31,401 bases of DNA. It comes from an uncultured Clostridiaceae bacterium. GTDB lineage: Bacteria > Bacillota > Clostridia > Lachnospirales > Lachnospiraceae. The position numbers and the translations under genes are program-made. Location: positions 1 to 31,401 of the forward strand of contig CABSIM010000034.1 of NCBI GenBank assembly GCA_902477765.1. The letters run 5' to 3'. Within the stretch, counting starts at the first letter, position 1, and every line of letters starts with the position of its first letter. This document shows, one piece after another, positions 14,214 through 20,871 of this stretch. A model generated the notes under the pieces. It had not been told where the DNA came from. It saw only the letters and a program-made list of their open reading frames with translations, and did not search any database.

Positions 14214-15605
14214 ATGAGCGGAAAGGAACTGGAAAAGGAACTTTTATGGAAGGCACCGCATATCGGAAGCGAGGCACCCCAGCAGAAAGAGCAGGCGGAG
14301 GAATTCTGCCGGGAGTATAAAAAGTTCCTTGACAACGGAAAGACAGAGAGAGAATGCGTAAAAGAAGCGGTGGCCATTCTCTGCGCTGCAGGATACCGGG
14401 AATTCGACGAAACAGCTGTTTACAGACCGGGAGACAAAGTATACTGGAACAACAGGGGTAAGTCCCTGGCGGCTTCCACCATCGGAAGCGCACCGCTGGA
14501 AAAGGGCCTCAGGATCAACGGGGCTCACATCGATTCCCCAAGGCTGGATCTGAAGCCCAATCCCCTGTTTGAAAAAGGCGGGATCGCATATTTCAAGCCG
14601 CATTATTACGGCGGCATCCGCAAGTACCAGTGGGGGGCCGTACCTCTTTCCATGCATGGTGTGATCATGAAGAAAAACGGGGAAACCGTGGAAATCTGCA
14701 TCGGTGAGAAAGAAGGAGATCCCCAGTTCTGCGTGACGGATCTGCTGCCCCATCTGGCAGGCGAACAGAACACCAGAAAACTGGGCGAAGGACTTAAGGG
14801 AGAAGAACTGAACATTGTTGTGGGTTCCCTGCCCTTTGTGGAAGAAGACGGCGAAAAACTCAAGGAGCCGGTGAAGCTGATGGCCATGAAACTGCTCCAT
14901 GATCAGTACGGAATTACGGAAAAGGATTTTACCAGGGCAGAGATCGAACTGGTTCCCGCCTATAAAGCGGTGGATATCGGCCTGGACCGCAGCCTCATCG
15001 GAGCCTACGGGCATGATGACCGGGTCTGCGCCTACACAGCCCTGATGGCGGAAGTGGAAAGCAGGTGCCCGGAACATACCACCCTTACGGTGCTTGCCGA
15101 TAAGGAAGAAGTGGGCTCCATGGGCAATACCGGTCTTGATTCAGATTTTGTCCTTCATATCATCGAGGATCTGGCGGACAATCAGAAGGCCTGCCTGAGA
15201 AAAATTCTGAAAAACTCCCTGTGCCTGTCGTCCGACGTGAATGCTGCCTATGATCCCACATTCCCGGCGGTTTATGAGGAAAGGAACAGTTCCTATATCA
15301 ATAAGGGATGTGTTCTTACCAAGTACACGGGAGCCCGCGGAAAATCCGGAAGCAGCGACGCCAGTGCGGAAACCATGGCAAAGGTAATCAGCATTATGGA
15401 AGAAAACGGAGTCTTCTGGCAGACGGGAGAGCTGGGGGCCGTGGATGCCGGCGGCGGCGGAACCATTGCCAAATTTGTGGCACATATGGATGTGGATGTG
15501 GTGGATCTGGGGGTCCCGATCCTGTCCATGCATTCGCCGTTTGAACTGGCTTCCAAACTGGATATCTATAATACCTACCGGGCATTTCTTGCATTTTATA
15601 AATAA
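14214..15605 (+). CDS. M18-family aminopeptidase
   Basis: A 463-residue dinuclear zinc aminopeptidase that removes N-terminal, often acidic, residues from peptides in the cytoplasm. Visible metal and catalytic regions are HIDSPRLDLKPNPL, YGHDDRVCAY (bridging Asp), DKEEVGSMGNTGLDS (catalytic Glu pair), SSDVNAAYDP, and the late LSMHSPFELASKLD (His ligand). Length fits the family. The start at 14214 has AGGAGG upstream; an in-frame ATG at 14160 would overlap dtd. A strong hairpin follows the stop, making this the last gene of the S1/alarmone/dtd group. Confidence 0.93.
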   Translation: MSGKELEKELLWKAPHIGSEAPQQKEQAEEFCREYKKFLDNGKTERECVKEAVAILCAAGYREFDETAVYRPGDKVYWNNRGKSLAASTIGSAPLEKGLRINGAHIDSPRLDLKPNPLFEKGGIAYFKPHYYGGIRKYQWGAVPLSMHGVIMKKNGETVEICIGEKEGDPQFCVTDLLPHLAGEQNTRKLGEGLKGEELNIVVGSLPFVEEDGEKLKEPVKLMAMKLLHDQYGITEKDFTRAEIELVPAYKAVDIGLDRSLIGAYGHDDRVCAYTALMAEVESRCPEHTTLTVLADKEEVGSMGNTGLDSDFVLHIIEDLADNQKACLRKILKNSLCLSSDVNAAYDPTFPAVYEERNSSYINKGCVLTKYTGARGKSGSSDASAETMAKVISIMEENGVFWQTGELGAVDAGGGGTIAKFVAHMDVDVVDLGVPILSMHSPFELASKLDIYNTYRAFLAFYK

Positions 15606-15621
15606 TGAAACCGGCACGGAA

Positions 15622-15649
15622 AAAAGAGGGCTGCCTGCAGCCCTCTTTT
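15622..15649 (+). terminator. Terminator after the M18 gene
   Basis: AAAAGAGGGCTGC (15622-15634) pairs perfectly with GCAGCCCTCTTTT (15637-15649). The base of the stem doubles as the T run. Confidence 0.9.
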
Positions 15650-15787
15650 CATGTAATGAAGAAAATTCCGTCTGAGCTATCCGGAAAATTTCTTTCATCG
15701 AAACAAAAAAACAGTTCTTCGGACCAGCCCCGCCCCCAAAGCCGGCAGCATACTTTCTTAAGATTATGTAAAATTGCTTCCTTTCGT

Positions 15788-15829
15788 GCCGGGATTATGG
15801 TAAAATCGGTGAGCAGGGAATTTCCCGGC
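15788..15829 (+). promoter_or_regulatory. Extended -10 promoter flanked by an inverted repeat, PPIase operon
   Basis: TATGG-TAAAAT (15796-15806) is an extended -10; the nearest -35-like TTGCTT (15774-15779) is 21 nt away, so the extended element must carry most of the contact. GCCGGGA (15788-15794) and TCCCGGC (15823-15829) form a 7-bp inverted repeat that brackets it, a possible operator. The rest of 15650-15787 shows no gene. Confidence 0.45.
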
Positions 15830-15861
15830 AATTCAGTAAAAACAAGGAGTATAAGAACAGA

Positions 15862-16992
15862 ATGAGAAAATGGATAAAAGCAGGAATCTGTATGGCAGCA
15901 GCAGTCATGGTGATGACCGGATGCGGAAACAGCAGCGGAAATTCCGAATCCACAGCCCAGGAGACAGAAACGGCGGCAGCGGCGGAGGAATCCACCCGTT
16001 CGGAAGAGGAACTGACAGATGAGGCCAGCATTACCATCGGAACCTACAAGGGACTGGACCTGACCATGACCAAAACGGAAGTGACAGATGAGGAAATTGC
16101 CAGCCAGATTAATTATATTGCAAGCCTGTACCCGAATGAGGAAGAAGTGACGGGACGTGCGGCGCAGATGGGAGATACGGCAAACATTGACTACGAGGGA
16201 ACCATGGACGGTGTGGCCTTTGACGGAGGAACTGCCGCAGGCATGGATCTGGAACTGGGCAGCGGCCGTTTCATTGAAGGATTTGAAGAAGGCGTCGTGG
16301 GCATGGAGATCGGTGAGGAAAAAGACCTGAACCTGACTTTCCCGGATCCGTATGAAAACAACCCTGATCTGGCAGGAAAACCGGTAGTATTTCACGTGAA
16401 GCTCAACAGCCTGAAGGTTGTAAGCGATGCTGAGCTGGATGATGAACTGGCAAAACGCGCGCTGGGTCAGGAAGATGCCACCATGGAGATTCTGGAGGCC
16501 CAGGTCTATGAGAAACTCCTGAACCAGAAAGAAAGGGACGCTTTTTACAGTACGGGAAATCAGGCTCTGAGCCAGATCATCGAAAATTCGGAGATTACCT
16601 GTGATCCGGATGCCGTGGATGAAATGTATGAGCAGCTGCAGCAGACCTATACCGTGTATGCATCCCAGTACGGAATGGAACTGGAAGATTTCCTCAGCAT
16701 GTTCATGGGAACGGACCTGGAAGGCCTGAAGGAAAGCGCGGAAAATCTTGTGAAACAGCAGATGATCCTGGACGAAGTGGTGCGGCTGGAAAACCTGGAG
16801 GCCACAGATGAGCAGAAAGAGGAACTGGCGAAAGCCAATAACTTTGAAAGTGCGGATGCACTGATTCAGACCTACGGCGAAGAATCGGCAGAAGAACTGT
16901 TTACAATGGAAGCTGCCTATCAGTTCCTCATTGACAACTCCAATGTGACCATGGTGGATGACGCGGCGGCGGAGTCGGAAAGCGTGGGCTAA
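15862..16992 (+). CDS. Trigger-factor-like peptidyl-prolyl isomerase lipoprotein
   Basis: A 376-residue lipoprotein: the lipobox VMTGC lipidates C21, followed by a Ser/Glu/Thr tether to about residue 50. An FKBP-type isomerase domain covers about residues 100-190 (DTANIDYEGTMDGVAFDGG, SGRFIEGFEEGVVGMEIGEEKDLNLTFPDPY). The helical C-terminal part (about 190-350) resembles the trigger-factor chaperone arms. The ribosome-binding tail domain of true trigger factor is replaced by the lipoprotein signal, so this is an extracytoplasmic folding factor, functionally comparable to PrsA. AGGAG lies 12 nt upstream of the start. It precedes xpt by 36 nt and may share a transcript with it. Confidence 0.9.
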   Translation: MRKWIKAGICMAAAVMVMTGCGNSSGNSESTAQETETAAAAEESTRSEEELTDEASITIGTYKGLDLTMTKTEVTDEEIASQINYIASLYPNEEEVTGRAAQMGDTANIDYEGTMDGVAFDGGTAAGMDLELGSGRFIEGFEEGVVGMEIGEEKDLNLTFPDPYENNPDLAGKPVVFHVKLNSLKVVSDAELDDELAKRALGQEDATMEILEAQVYEKLLNQKERDAFYSTGNQALSQIIENSEITCDPDAVDEMYEQLQQTYTVYASQYGMELEDFLSMFMGTDLEGLKESAENLVKQQMILDEVVRLENLEATDEQKEELAKANNFESADALIQTYGEESAEELFTMEAAYQFLIDNSNVTMVDDAAAESESVG

Positions 16993-17028
16993 AAGGGATT
17001 GATTCCCGTCAGGACGGAGGATGGAAGT

Positions 17029-17619
17029 ATGAAACTGCTGGAGGACCGGATCAGAAGAGACGGCAAGGTACGGGAAGGAAATGTTCTGAAGGTGGACAGT
17101 TTCCTGAACCATCAGATGGACATCGATCTGTTTCAGGAAATCGGACGTGAATTCAGAAGAAGATTCGCAGATGCTGAGGTCAGCAAGATTCTGACCATAG
17201 AAGCTTCAGGAATCGGGATTGCCTGTATCACAGCCCAGTACTTCGGAGTGCCGGTGATTTTCGCAAAGAAAAACAAAACCAGAAACATTGCAGGAGATGT
17301 TTATACTGCCAGTGTGGAATCTTTTACCCACGGGCGTACGTATGATATCATTGTGTCCAGGGAATTTCTGGGCAAAGGAGACAGGGTTCTGCTGATCGAC
17401 GATTTTCTGGCCAACGGAAAAGCCCTGGAGGGCCTGGCGGAACTGGTAAGGCAGTCAGGCGCCGAGCTGGCAGGGGCCGGTGTGGTCATCGAGAAAGGAT
17501 TCCAGCCGGGAGGCGATTCCCTGAGAAAAAAGGGAATCCGCCTGGAGTCTCTGGCCATTGTGGAGAAAATGGATGAAAAAAGCGGAACCATAGAATTCCG
17601 GGAAACGGCTGACAGGTGA
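17029..17619 (+). CDS. xpt: Xanthine phosphoribosyltransferase
   Basis: A 196-residue purine-salvage enzyme converting xanthine and PRPP to XMP. It begins MKLLEDRIRRDGKV, as in Bacillus Xpt, has the loop ASGIGIA, the KKNKTRN segment, and the PRPP site VLLIDDFLANGKA. GGAGG sits upstream of 17029; the in-frame ATG at 16999 is unlikely. In many Firmicutes xpt is led by a purine riboswitch. Here only 36 nt separate it from the lipoprotein gene, so no such element fits and it is probably expressed from the upstream promoter. Confidence 0.93.
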   Translation: MKLLEDRIRRDGKVREGNVLKVDSFLNHQMDIDLFQEIGREFRRRFADAEVSKILTIEASGIGIACITAQYFGVPVIFAKKNKTRNIAGDVYTASVESFTHGRTYDIIVSREFLGKGDRVLLIDDFLANGKALEGLAELVRQSGAELAGAGVVIEKGFQPGGDSLRKKGIRLESLAIVEKMDEKSGTIEFRETADR

Positions 17620-17622
17620 GAG

Positions 17623-18414
17623 ATGAACAGAAAAGCGTTGTTTTTTGATATTGACGGGACTCTGTTAAGTGAGAGGACCCATACCATACCGGACAGTGCC
17701 CTGGCGGCGCTTAGAAAGGCCAGAGAGGCCGGTCATCTGGTATTCATCAATTCCGGACGGACCCGGTGCCTGATGCAGGAAGTGGAGAACGGGGTGCCGG
17801 TGGACGGCTATCTCTGCGGCTGCGGTACCTATATTGAGATCAGAGGAAAAAAATTGCTGCACCGGATCATTCCCGCATCCAGAAGAATGGAAATCCAGCG
17901 GGCCATTGTGGACCACAGACTGGAGGGAATCCTGGAGGGAGTCACAGGTGTTTCCATGCAGAAGGGAAACTCTCATCTGGAAGCGGTGGAGAGGACCAAG
18001 AAGATTCTGCTGAACAGCCGTGTGCTTCATGAAGCGGACTGGTATGAAGCTCCTCTGGATTTTGACAAATTCTGTGTCCTGGAAGATGCCGGCAGTGATG
18101 CCGCCGGGTTCCTGGAATTTCTGAAGCCGGATTTTTCTCCCATAGACCGGGGCGGCGGGCTTTATGAATGCATTCCGGCCGGATTCAGCAAAGCCACGGC
18201 CATGGAATACGTTCTCAGATATTTCGGAATTCCGTGGGAAGAATCCTACGCGTTCGGAGACAGCAGCAATGATCTGACCATGCTGCAGTATGCGAAAAAC
18301 GCCATTGTCATGGAAGTCCATGACAGGGCGCTGGAATCCTGTGCCACGTTTATTACCAGAAAAGTGGAAGAGGATGGAATCGCCTACGCAATGGAACAGC
18401 TGAATATTATATAA
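17623..18414 (+). CDS. HAD-superfamily phosphatase, Cof/YbiV type
   Basis: A 263-residue HAD hydrolase with a large C2 cap. Motif I is FFDIDGTLL (nucleophile D9, acid D11), motif II is INSGR, the motif III lysine is in GFSKATAM, and motif IV is GDSSNDLTML. Such enzymes dephosphorylate sugar phosphates, nucleotides or flavin and pyridoxal precursors; the substrate is not predictable. It lies 3 nt after xpt and is probably co-transcribed; a role in nucleotide turnover is possible. It ends just before a strong hairpin. Confidence 0.92.
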   Translation: MNRKALFFDIDGTLLSERTHTIPDSALAALRKAREAGHLVFINSGRTRCLMQEVENGVPVDGYLCGCGTYIEIRGKKLLHRIIPASRRMEIQRAIVDHRLEGILEGVTGVSMQKGNSHLEAVERTKKILLNSRVLHEADWYEAPLDFDKFCVLEDAGSDAAGFLEFLKPDFSPIDRGGGLYECIPAGFSKATAMEYVLRYFGIPWEESYAFGDSSNDLTMLQYAKNAIVMEVHDRALESCATFITRKVEEDGIAYAMEQLNII

Positions 18415-18420
18415 GATAAG

Positions 18421-18453
18421 AAAAAGGGAAGGCCTACAGGCACTTCCCTTTTT
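18421..18453. terminator. Bidirectional terminator between HAD and cupin genes
   Basis: AAAAAGGGAAG (18421-18431) pairs perfectly with CTTCCCTTTTT (18443-18453). A/T runs on both sides let it work in both directions. The right arm and part of the loop are the last 20 nt of the cupin gene. Confidence 0.88.
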
Positions 18454-18790
18454 CGTTGATTACCAGAGCCATGATCTCCAGCGGCTCCTCAAACGGATTT
18501 TCAATGGCATGACTCTGCCCCACCTCAATGACACAGACATCGCCGGGGTGAATTTCTGTTCTGGACCCGTCGTTATCCACAAAAATGCCATTTCCCTTCA
18601 GGACATAGTAAGGTTCCGTGTTTCCCACATGCTGATGATATCCAAGACTCGCATGAGGCGGAAGAATCACATGGGCATACATGGTTCCGTGGCCCATCAG
18701 CTCGTCGGAAGAAAGAATATGGCGGATTTCCACGGTTCCCTGGCCGCCCCGAAGGCCGGGAACATAAACGGTATCGGTTTTTCTGATCAT
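18434..18790 (-). CDS. Single-domain cupin protein
   Basis: A 118-residue cupin with the two conserved barrel motifs. Motif 1 has the metal ligands in GYHQHVGNTEPYYVLKG (His-X-His...Glu). Motif 2 is the PGDVCVIEVGQSHAIEN segment with the later His. Small cupins of this type include sugar-phosphate isomerases, dioxygenase-like proteins and ligand sensors; nothing here decides between them. There is no signal peptide. AGGAGG precedes the start. It is a single-gene unit, convergent with the HAD gene and sharing its terminator. Confidence 0.88.
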   Translation of the reverse strand: MIRKTDTVYVPGLRGGQGTVEIRHILSSDELMGHGTMYAHVILPPHASLGYHQHVGNTEPYYVLKGNGIFVDNDGSRTEIHPGDVCVIEVGQSHAIENPFEEPLEIMALVINEKGKCL

Positions 18791-18818
18791 AGTGCGGACC
18801 TCCTTTGTTTCTGAGTCC

Positions 18819-18847
18819 AGAATATCACAAAAAAGCGGAAAAGTAAA
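18819..18847 (-). promoter_or_regulatory. Possible promoter of the cupin gene
   Basis: On the minus strand, TTTACT (18847-18842), a 17-nt spacer and TATTCT (18824-18819). Each box matches consensus at four of six bases. Confidence 0.4.
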
Positions 18848-18889
18848 ACAGAACCCGGGGGCGAAACATGTCGAAACTTGCGTCCGATT

Positions 18890-18919
18890 TTGCTTTCAAT
18901 TTGGAAAAAAATGTATTAT
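18890..18919 (+). promoter_or_regulatory. Promoter of the small coiled-coil gene
   Basis: TTGCTT (18890-18895), an 18-nt AT-rich spacer, and TATTAT (18914-18919). Transcription would begin about 45 nt before the ATG at 18971. Confidence 0.55.
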
Positions 18920-18970
18920 AAAAATATTGGTACCTTAAGGGTTACGAAAGGTGAGTGCAAAGGGGGCAGA

Positions 18971-19120
18971 ATGATGAGCAAGGAAGAACGCATTGCTGCT
19001 TTGGAGGAAGAAAATTTCAGACTCAGAGAAGAAAATGAAAAACTTCTCGGTATAATTTCCCAGATGAAAGTTACCCTGAACCGTCTGGTTACACACTATA
19101 TCGTCAACAGCCAGTCATAA
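18971..19120 (+). CDS. 49-residue coiled-coil (leucine-zipper-like) protein, unknown
   Basis: A very small charged protein (start MMSKEERIAALEEEN). Hydrophobic residues recur in a heptad-like pattern through IAALEEENFRLREENEKLL and continue to LNRLV, so a single dimerising helix is likely. There is no membrane segment, signal or cysteine. AGGGGG precedes two adjacent ATG codons (18971 and 18974); either could start it. It has its own promoter and a strong terminator, so it is an independent unit and probably real despite its size. I do not recognise a family. It might be a small regulator or scaffold of the ZapB type, but that is speculation. Confidence 0.65.
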   Translation: MMSKEERIAALEEENFRLREENEKLLGIISQMKVTLNRLVTHYIVNSQS

Positions 19121-19137
19121 AACAGGCGTTTAATAAA

Positions 19138-19177
19138 AATGGCCTCTGCGGAAACCGCAGAAGCCATTGATTTTTTT
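19138..19177. terminator. Terminator, likely bidirectional
   Basis: AATGGC-TCTGCGG (19138-19151) pairs with CCGCAGA-GCCATT (19155-19168) around an AAA loop, with one internal mismatch. A run of seven T follows at 19171-19177. Upstream A-rich bases could also serve the convergent minus-strand gene that stops at 19192. Confidence 0.92.
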
Positions 19178-19191
19178 GCAAAACAGGTGTG

Positions 19192-20565
19192 TTACTGAAT
19201 CACCCCGTTGGTGTCCACAACCCAGATGGTGCCGTTGGCATCCTTGTAATCCTTAAAGCCGCGCCCAAGTTCCGGTTTTACGGAAGAAGTGGAGGAAGAA
19301 GAAGCCTTCTGAACGGAACCGGTGGTATTTACCAGATATCTGGTGCCTTCAAATTCTGCCGGAGCATAGCGGACGTCGGAATTTGCCTCCTGACGCTTTC
19401 CGTATGCATAAAGAATGTTGTCTCTGAGACCATGGTAGCCCTGTCCTTTTTTCTCACCGTCAGTATAGAAATACCAGCTTTCGGTCTCACCGGTTTCTTC
19501 ATTATAAATATTCTGTTTGCCGGTCTTCATAACGCCGTCTTCATCAAAATAGTAGTTGGCAGTCCGGCCTTCACCGGTGTTTACGGCCTGGAGCCCGGTC
19601 TGCATTTCTCCTCGTTCGTTGAAGGCATATTTTTTGCCTTCCACGGTAAACAGCTGGTTTCCGCCGGCCTCAGAAAAATAAGGTCTGCCGTTCTTGAAAT
19701 AGAACGTATAGGTTTCATCCGTATCATGGATACCTTGTACCCCTTCGATGGTGCGCCAGCCGTCGGCACGTTTTCCGTCCCCGGCTTCACCGTAATACTG
19801 ATAATTCCCCACGGAAACGGGTTTCTGCGCATCGGAAGCGGAAGCCGTTTCTGCCGTGGTGTCCTGAGCGGAGTCGGTTTCTTCCGGAATCAGAACCCAT
19901 CCGGTCTGCATCTTTCCGCTGACAAAGGTATAATATGCGCCGTTGATCTTTTTATCGATCTGGTTTTCCACCATTTTTCCGTCAGTATCAAAATAGTACC
20001 ATGCTTCATCGGATCCGGGAGCCGCGGAAGCGTCTTCCATGCGGATCCATCCTGTTTTCATGGAGCCGTCTCCGTTTTCACCGAAATAGTAGGTGCTTCC
20101 GTCCACCACGGTCTTTCCGGTCTGCATCTGCCCGGCATCGTTGAAATAATACCATTTGCCGTCCAGATTCAGCCATTTGGAGACCACAGCCTTTCCGTCC
20201 TTGTCAAAATAATACCAGTAGGTGGCAGGGGTCTCCGGTGAATCGATATCATCATCATTTTTCAGCTCGACCCAGGTGTTTCTCACCATTTTTCCATCGC
20301 TGCCCACATAAAAGTCATCGATTTTTCTGTTGACGGCAATCTTTCCGTCCTCATCTAAAAAGTACCAGTCATCCCCGTTTTTTCTCCAGAAATCGGTTGT
20401 AAGATATCCGTCCTCATCATAATAGACCATGGATCCGTCTTCTTCCGTCCAGCCATACTGTGCGGCGTATGCCGTCTGGCAGCCGGCGGCGTTTCCGAAC
20501 GCCGGGATCATGCTCATAAATGCAGCAGCAGACATAACAGCAAATAAACGTGTCTGTTTTTTCAT
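19192..20565 (-). CDS. Secreted cell-wall-binding (choline-binding-type) repeat protein
   Basis: A 457-residue exported protein with a signal peptide (KKQTRLF, hydrophobic core, cleavage near AYA-A). The mature part is about ten degenerate aromatic/Gly repeats of the choline-binding/glucan-binding kind, such as WYYFDKDGKAVV, WYYFNDAGQMQTGK, AWYYFDTDGKMVEN, ANYYFDEDGVMKTG and SWYFYTDGEKKG. Two linkers rich in Ala/Thr/Ser (near residues 235-250 and 420-430) break the array. No catalytic domain is present, so it probably acts by binding wall teichoic acid or glycan, either as a structural protein or an adhesin. It lies next to the polysaccharide cluster but on the opposite strand. AGGAGAG precedes the start. 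Confidence 0.9.
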   Translation of the reverse strand: MKKQTRLFAVMSAAAFMSMIPAFGNAAGCQTAYAAQYGWTEEDGSMVYYDEDGYLTTDFWRKNGDDWYFLDEDGKIAVNRKIDDFYVGSDGKMVRNTWVELKNDDDIDSPETPATYWYYFDKDGKAVVSKWLNLDGKWYYFNDAGQMQTGKTVVDGSTYYFGENGDGSMKTGWIRMEDASAAPGSDEAWYYFDTDGKMVENQIDKKINGAYYTFVSGKMQTGWVLIPEETDSAQDTTAETASASDAQKPVSVGNYQYYGEAGDGKRADGWRTIEGVQGIHDTDETYTFYFKNGRPYFSEAGGNQLFTVEGKKYAFNERGEMQTGLQAVNTGEGRTANYYFDEDGVMKTGKQNIYNEETGETESWYFYTDGEKKGQGYHGLRDNILYAYGKRQEANSDVRYAPAEFEGTRYLVNTTGSVQKASSSSTSSVKPELGRGFKDYKDANGTIWVVDTNGVIQ

Positions 20566-20630
20566 ATTCTGATTCTCTCCTTTTTCATGTGCGCGTTTGA
20601 CTGCGCGATCTGTTGTTGCCTTACGAGGCG

Positions 20631-20639
20631 ATTATAACA
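20631..20639 (-). promoter_or_regulatory. Extended -10 promoter of the wall-binding protein
   Basis: On the minus strand TGT-TATAAT (20639-20631), a perfect -10 with the extended TGn. The -35 region is poor. It leaves a leader of about 60 nt. Confidence 0.65.
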
Positions 20640-20657
20640 GCAGCCGGCAGTGAAAAT

Positions 20658-20772
20658 CCAGTGCAGGTTACTGGCAGAACTGGCAGCCGGTGACAGCCGG
20701 GGGAAACCCCTGCGGCCGTTCCACCAGGGGGACGGACTGCCGGAACAGGCAAAGGAGCCGCCCAATGGCGGC
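20658..20772. other. GC-rich intergenic segment with four hairpins
   Basis: No gene is seen between the divergent promoters. Successive stems are 20658-20662/20670-20674 (5 bp), 20696-20703/20707-20716 (8 bp with a 2-nt bulge, AAA loop), 20716-20722/20729-20735 (7 bp, one G-U) and 20757-20762/20767-20772 (6 bp). CTGGCAG is directly repeated at 20671 and 20680. The first bases (GTGAAAATCC) faintly recall a cobalamin riboswitch, but the rest does not fit. It may be a structured RNA or simply a regulatory region. Confidence 0.4.
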
Positions 20773-20780
20773 ATAATTGC

Positions 20781-20809
20781 TGGACTGTGCCTGCAATCTG
20801 TGGTAGAAT
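20781..20809 (+). promoter_or_regulatory. Promoter of the polysaccharide cluster
   Basis: TGGACT (20781-20786), a 17-nt spacer, and TAGAAT (20804-20809) with TGG at the extended -10. Transcription should begin about 55 nt before the TPP-enzyme start. Confidence 0.55.
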
Positions 20810-20871
20810 ATTTACCAGACATATGCTGTTTACGATCTGAAGATATGGCCGAATGAAAGGAGAAGTTTCTT

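Noticed and set aside
16993..17028. Purine riboswitch in front of xpt
   Set aside because: Only 36 nt separate the genes, too short for the roughly 70-nt aptamer, and no conserved loop bases are seen.
15649..17112. 487-codon open frame on the minus strand
   Set aside because: It is antisense to the PPIase lipoprotein and the start of xpt, has shadow-like composition, and neither a ribosome site nor recognisable motifs.
19189..20241. 350-codon open frame on the plus strand
   Set aside because: It is antisense to the aromatic repeat protein; its apparent regularity only mirrors those repeats.
20640..20780. Cobalamin riboswitch before the TPP enzyme
   Set aside because: GTGAAAATCC resembles one conserved block, but the CCCGCCACTG block and the distal GACCTGCC block are missing, and the best promoter lies downstream of the segment.
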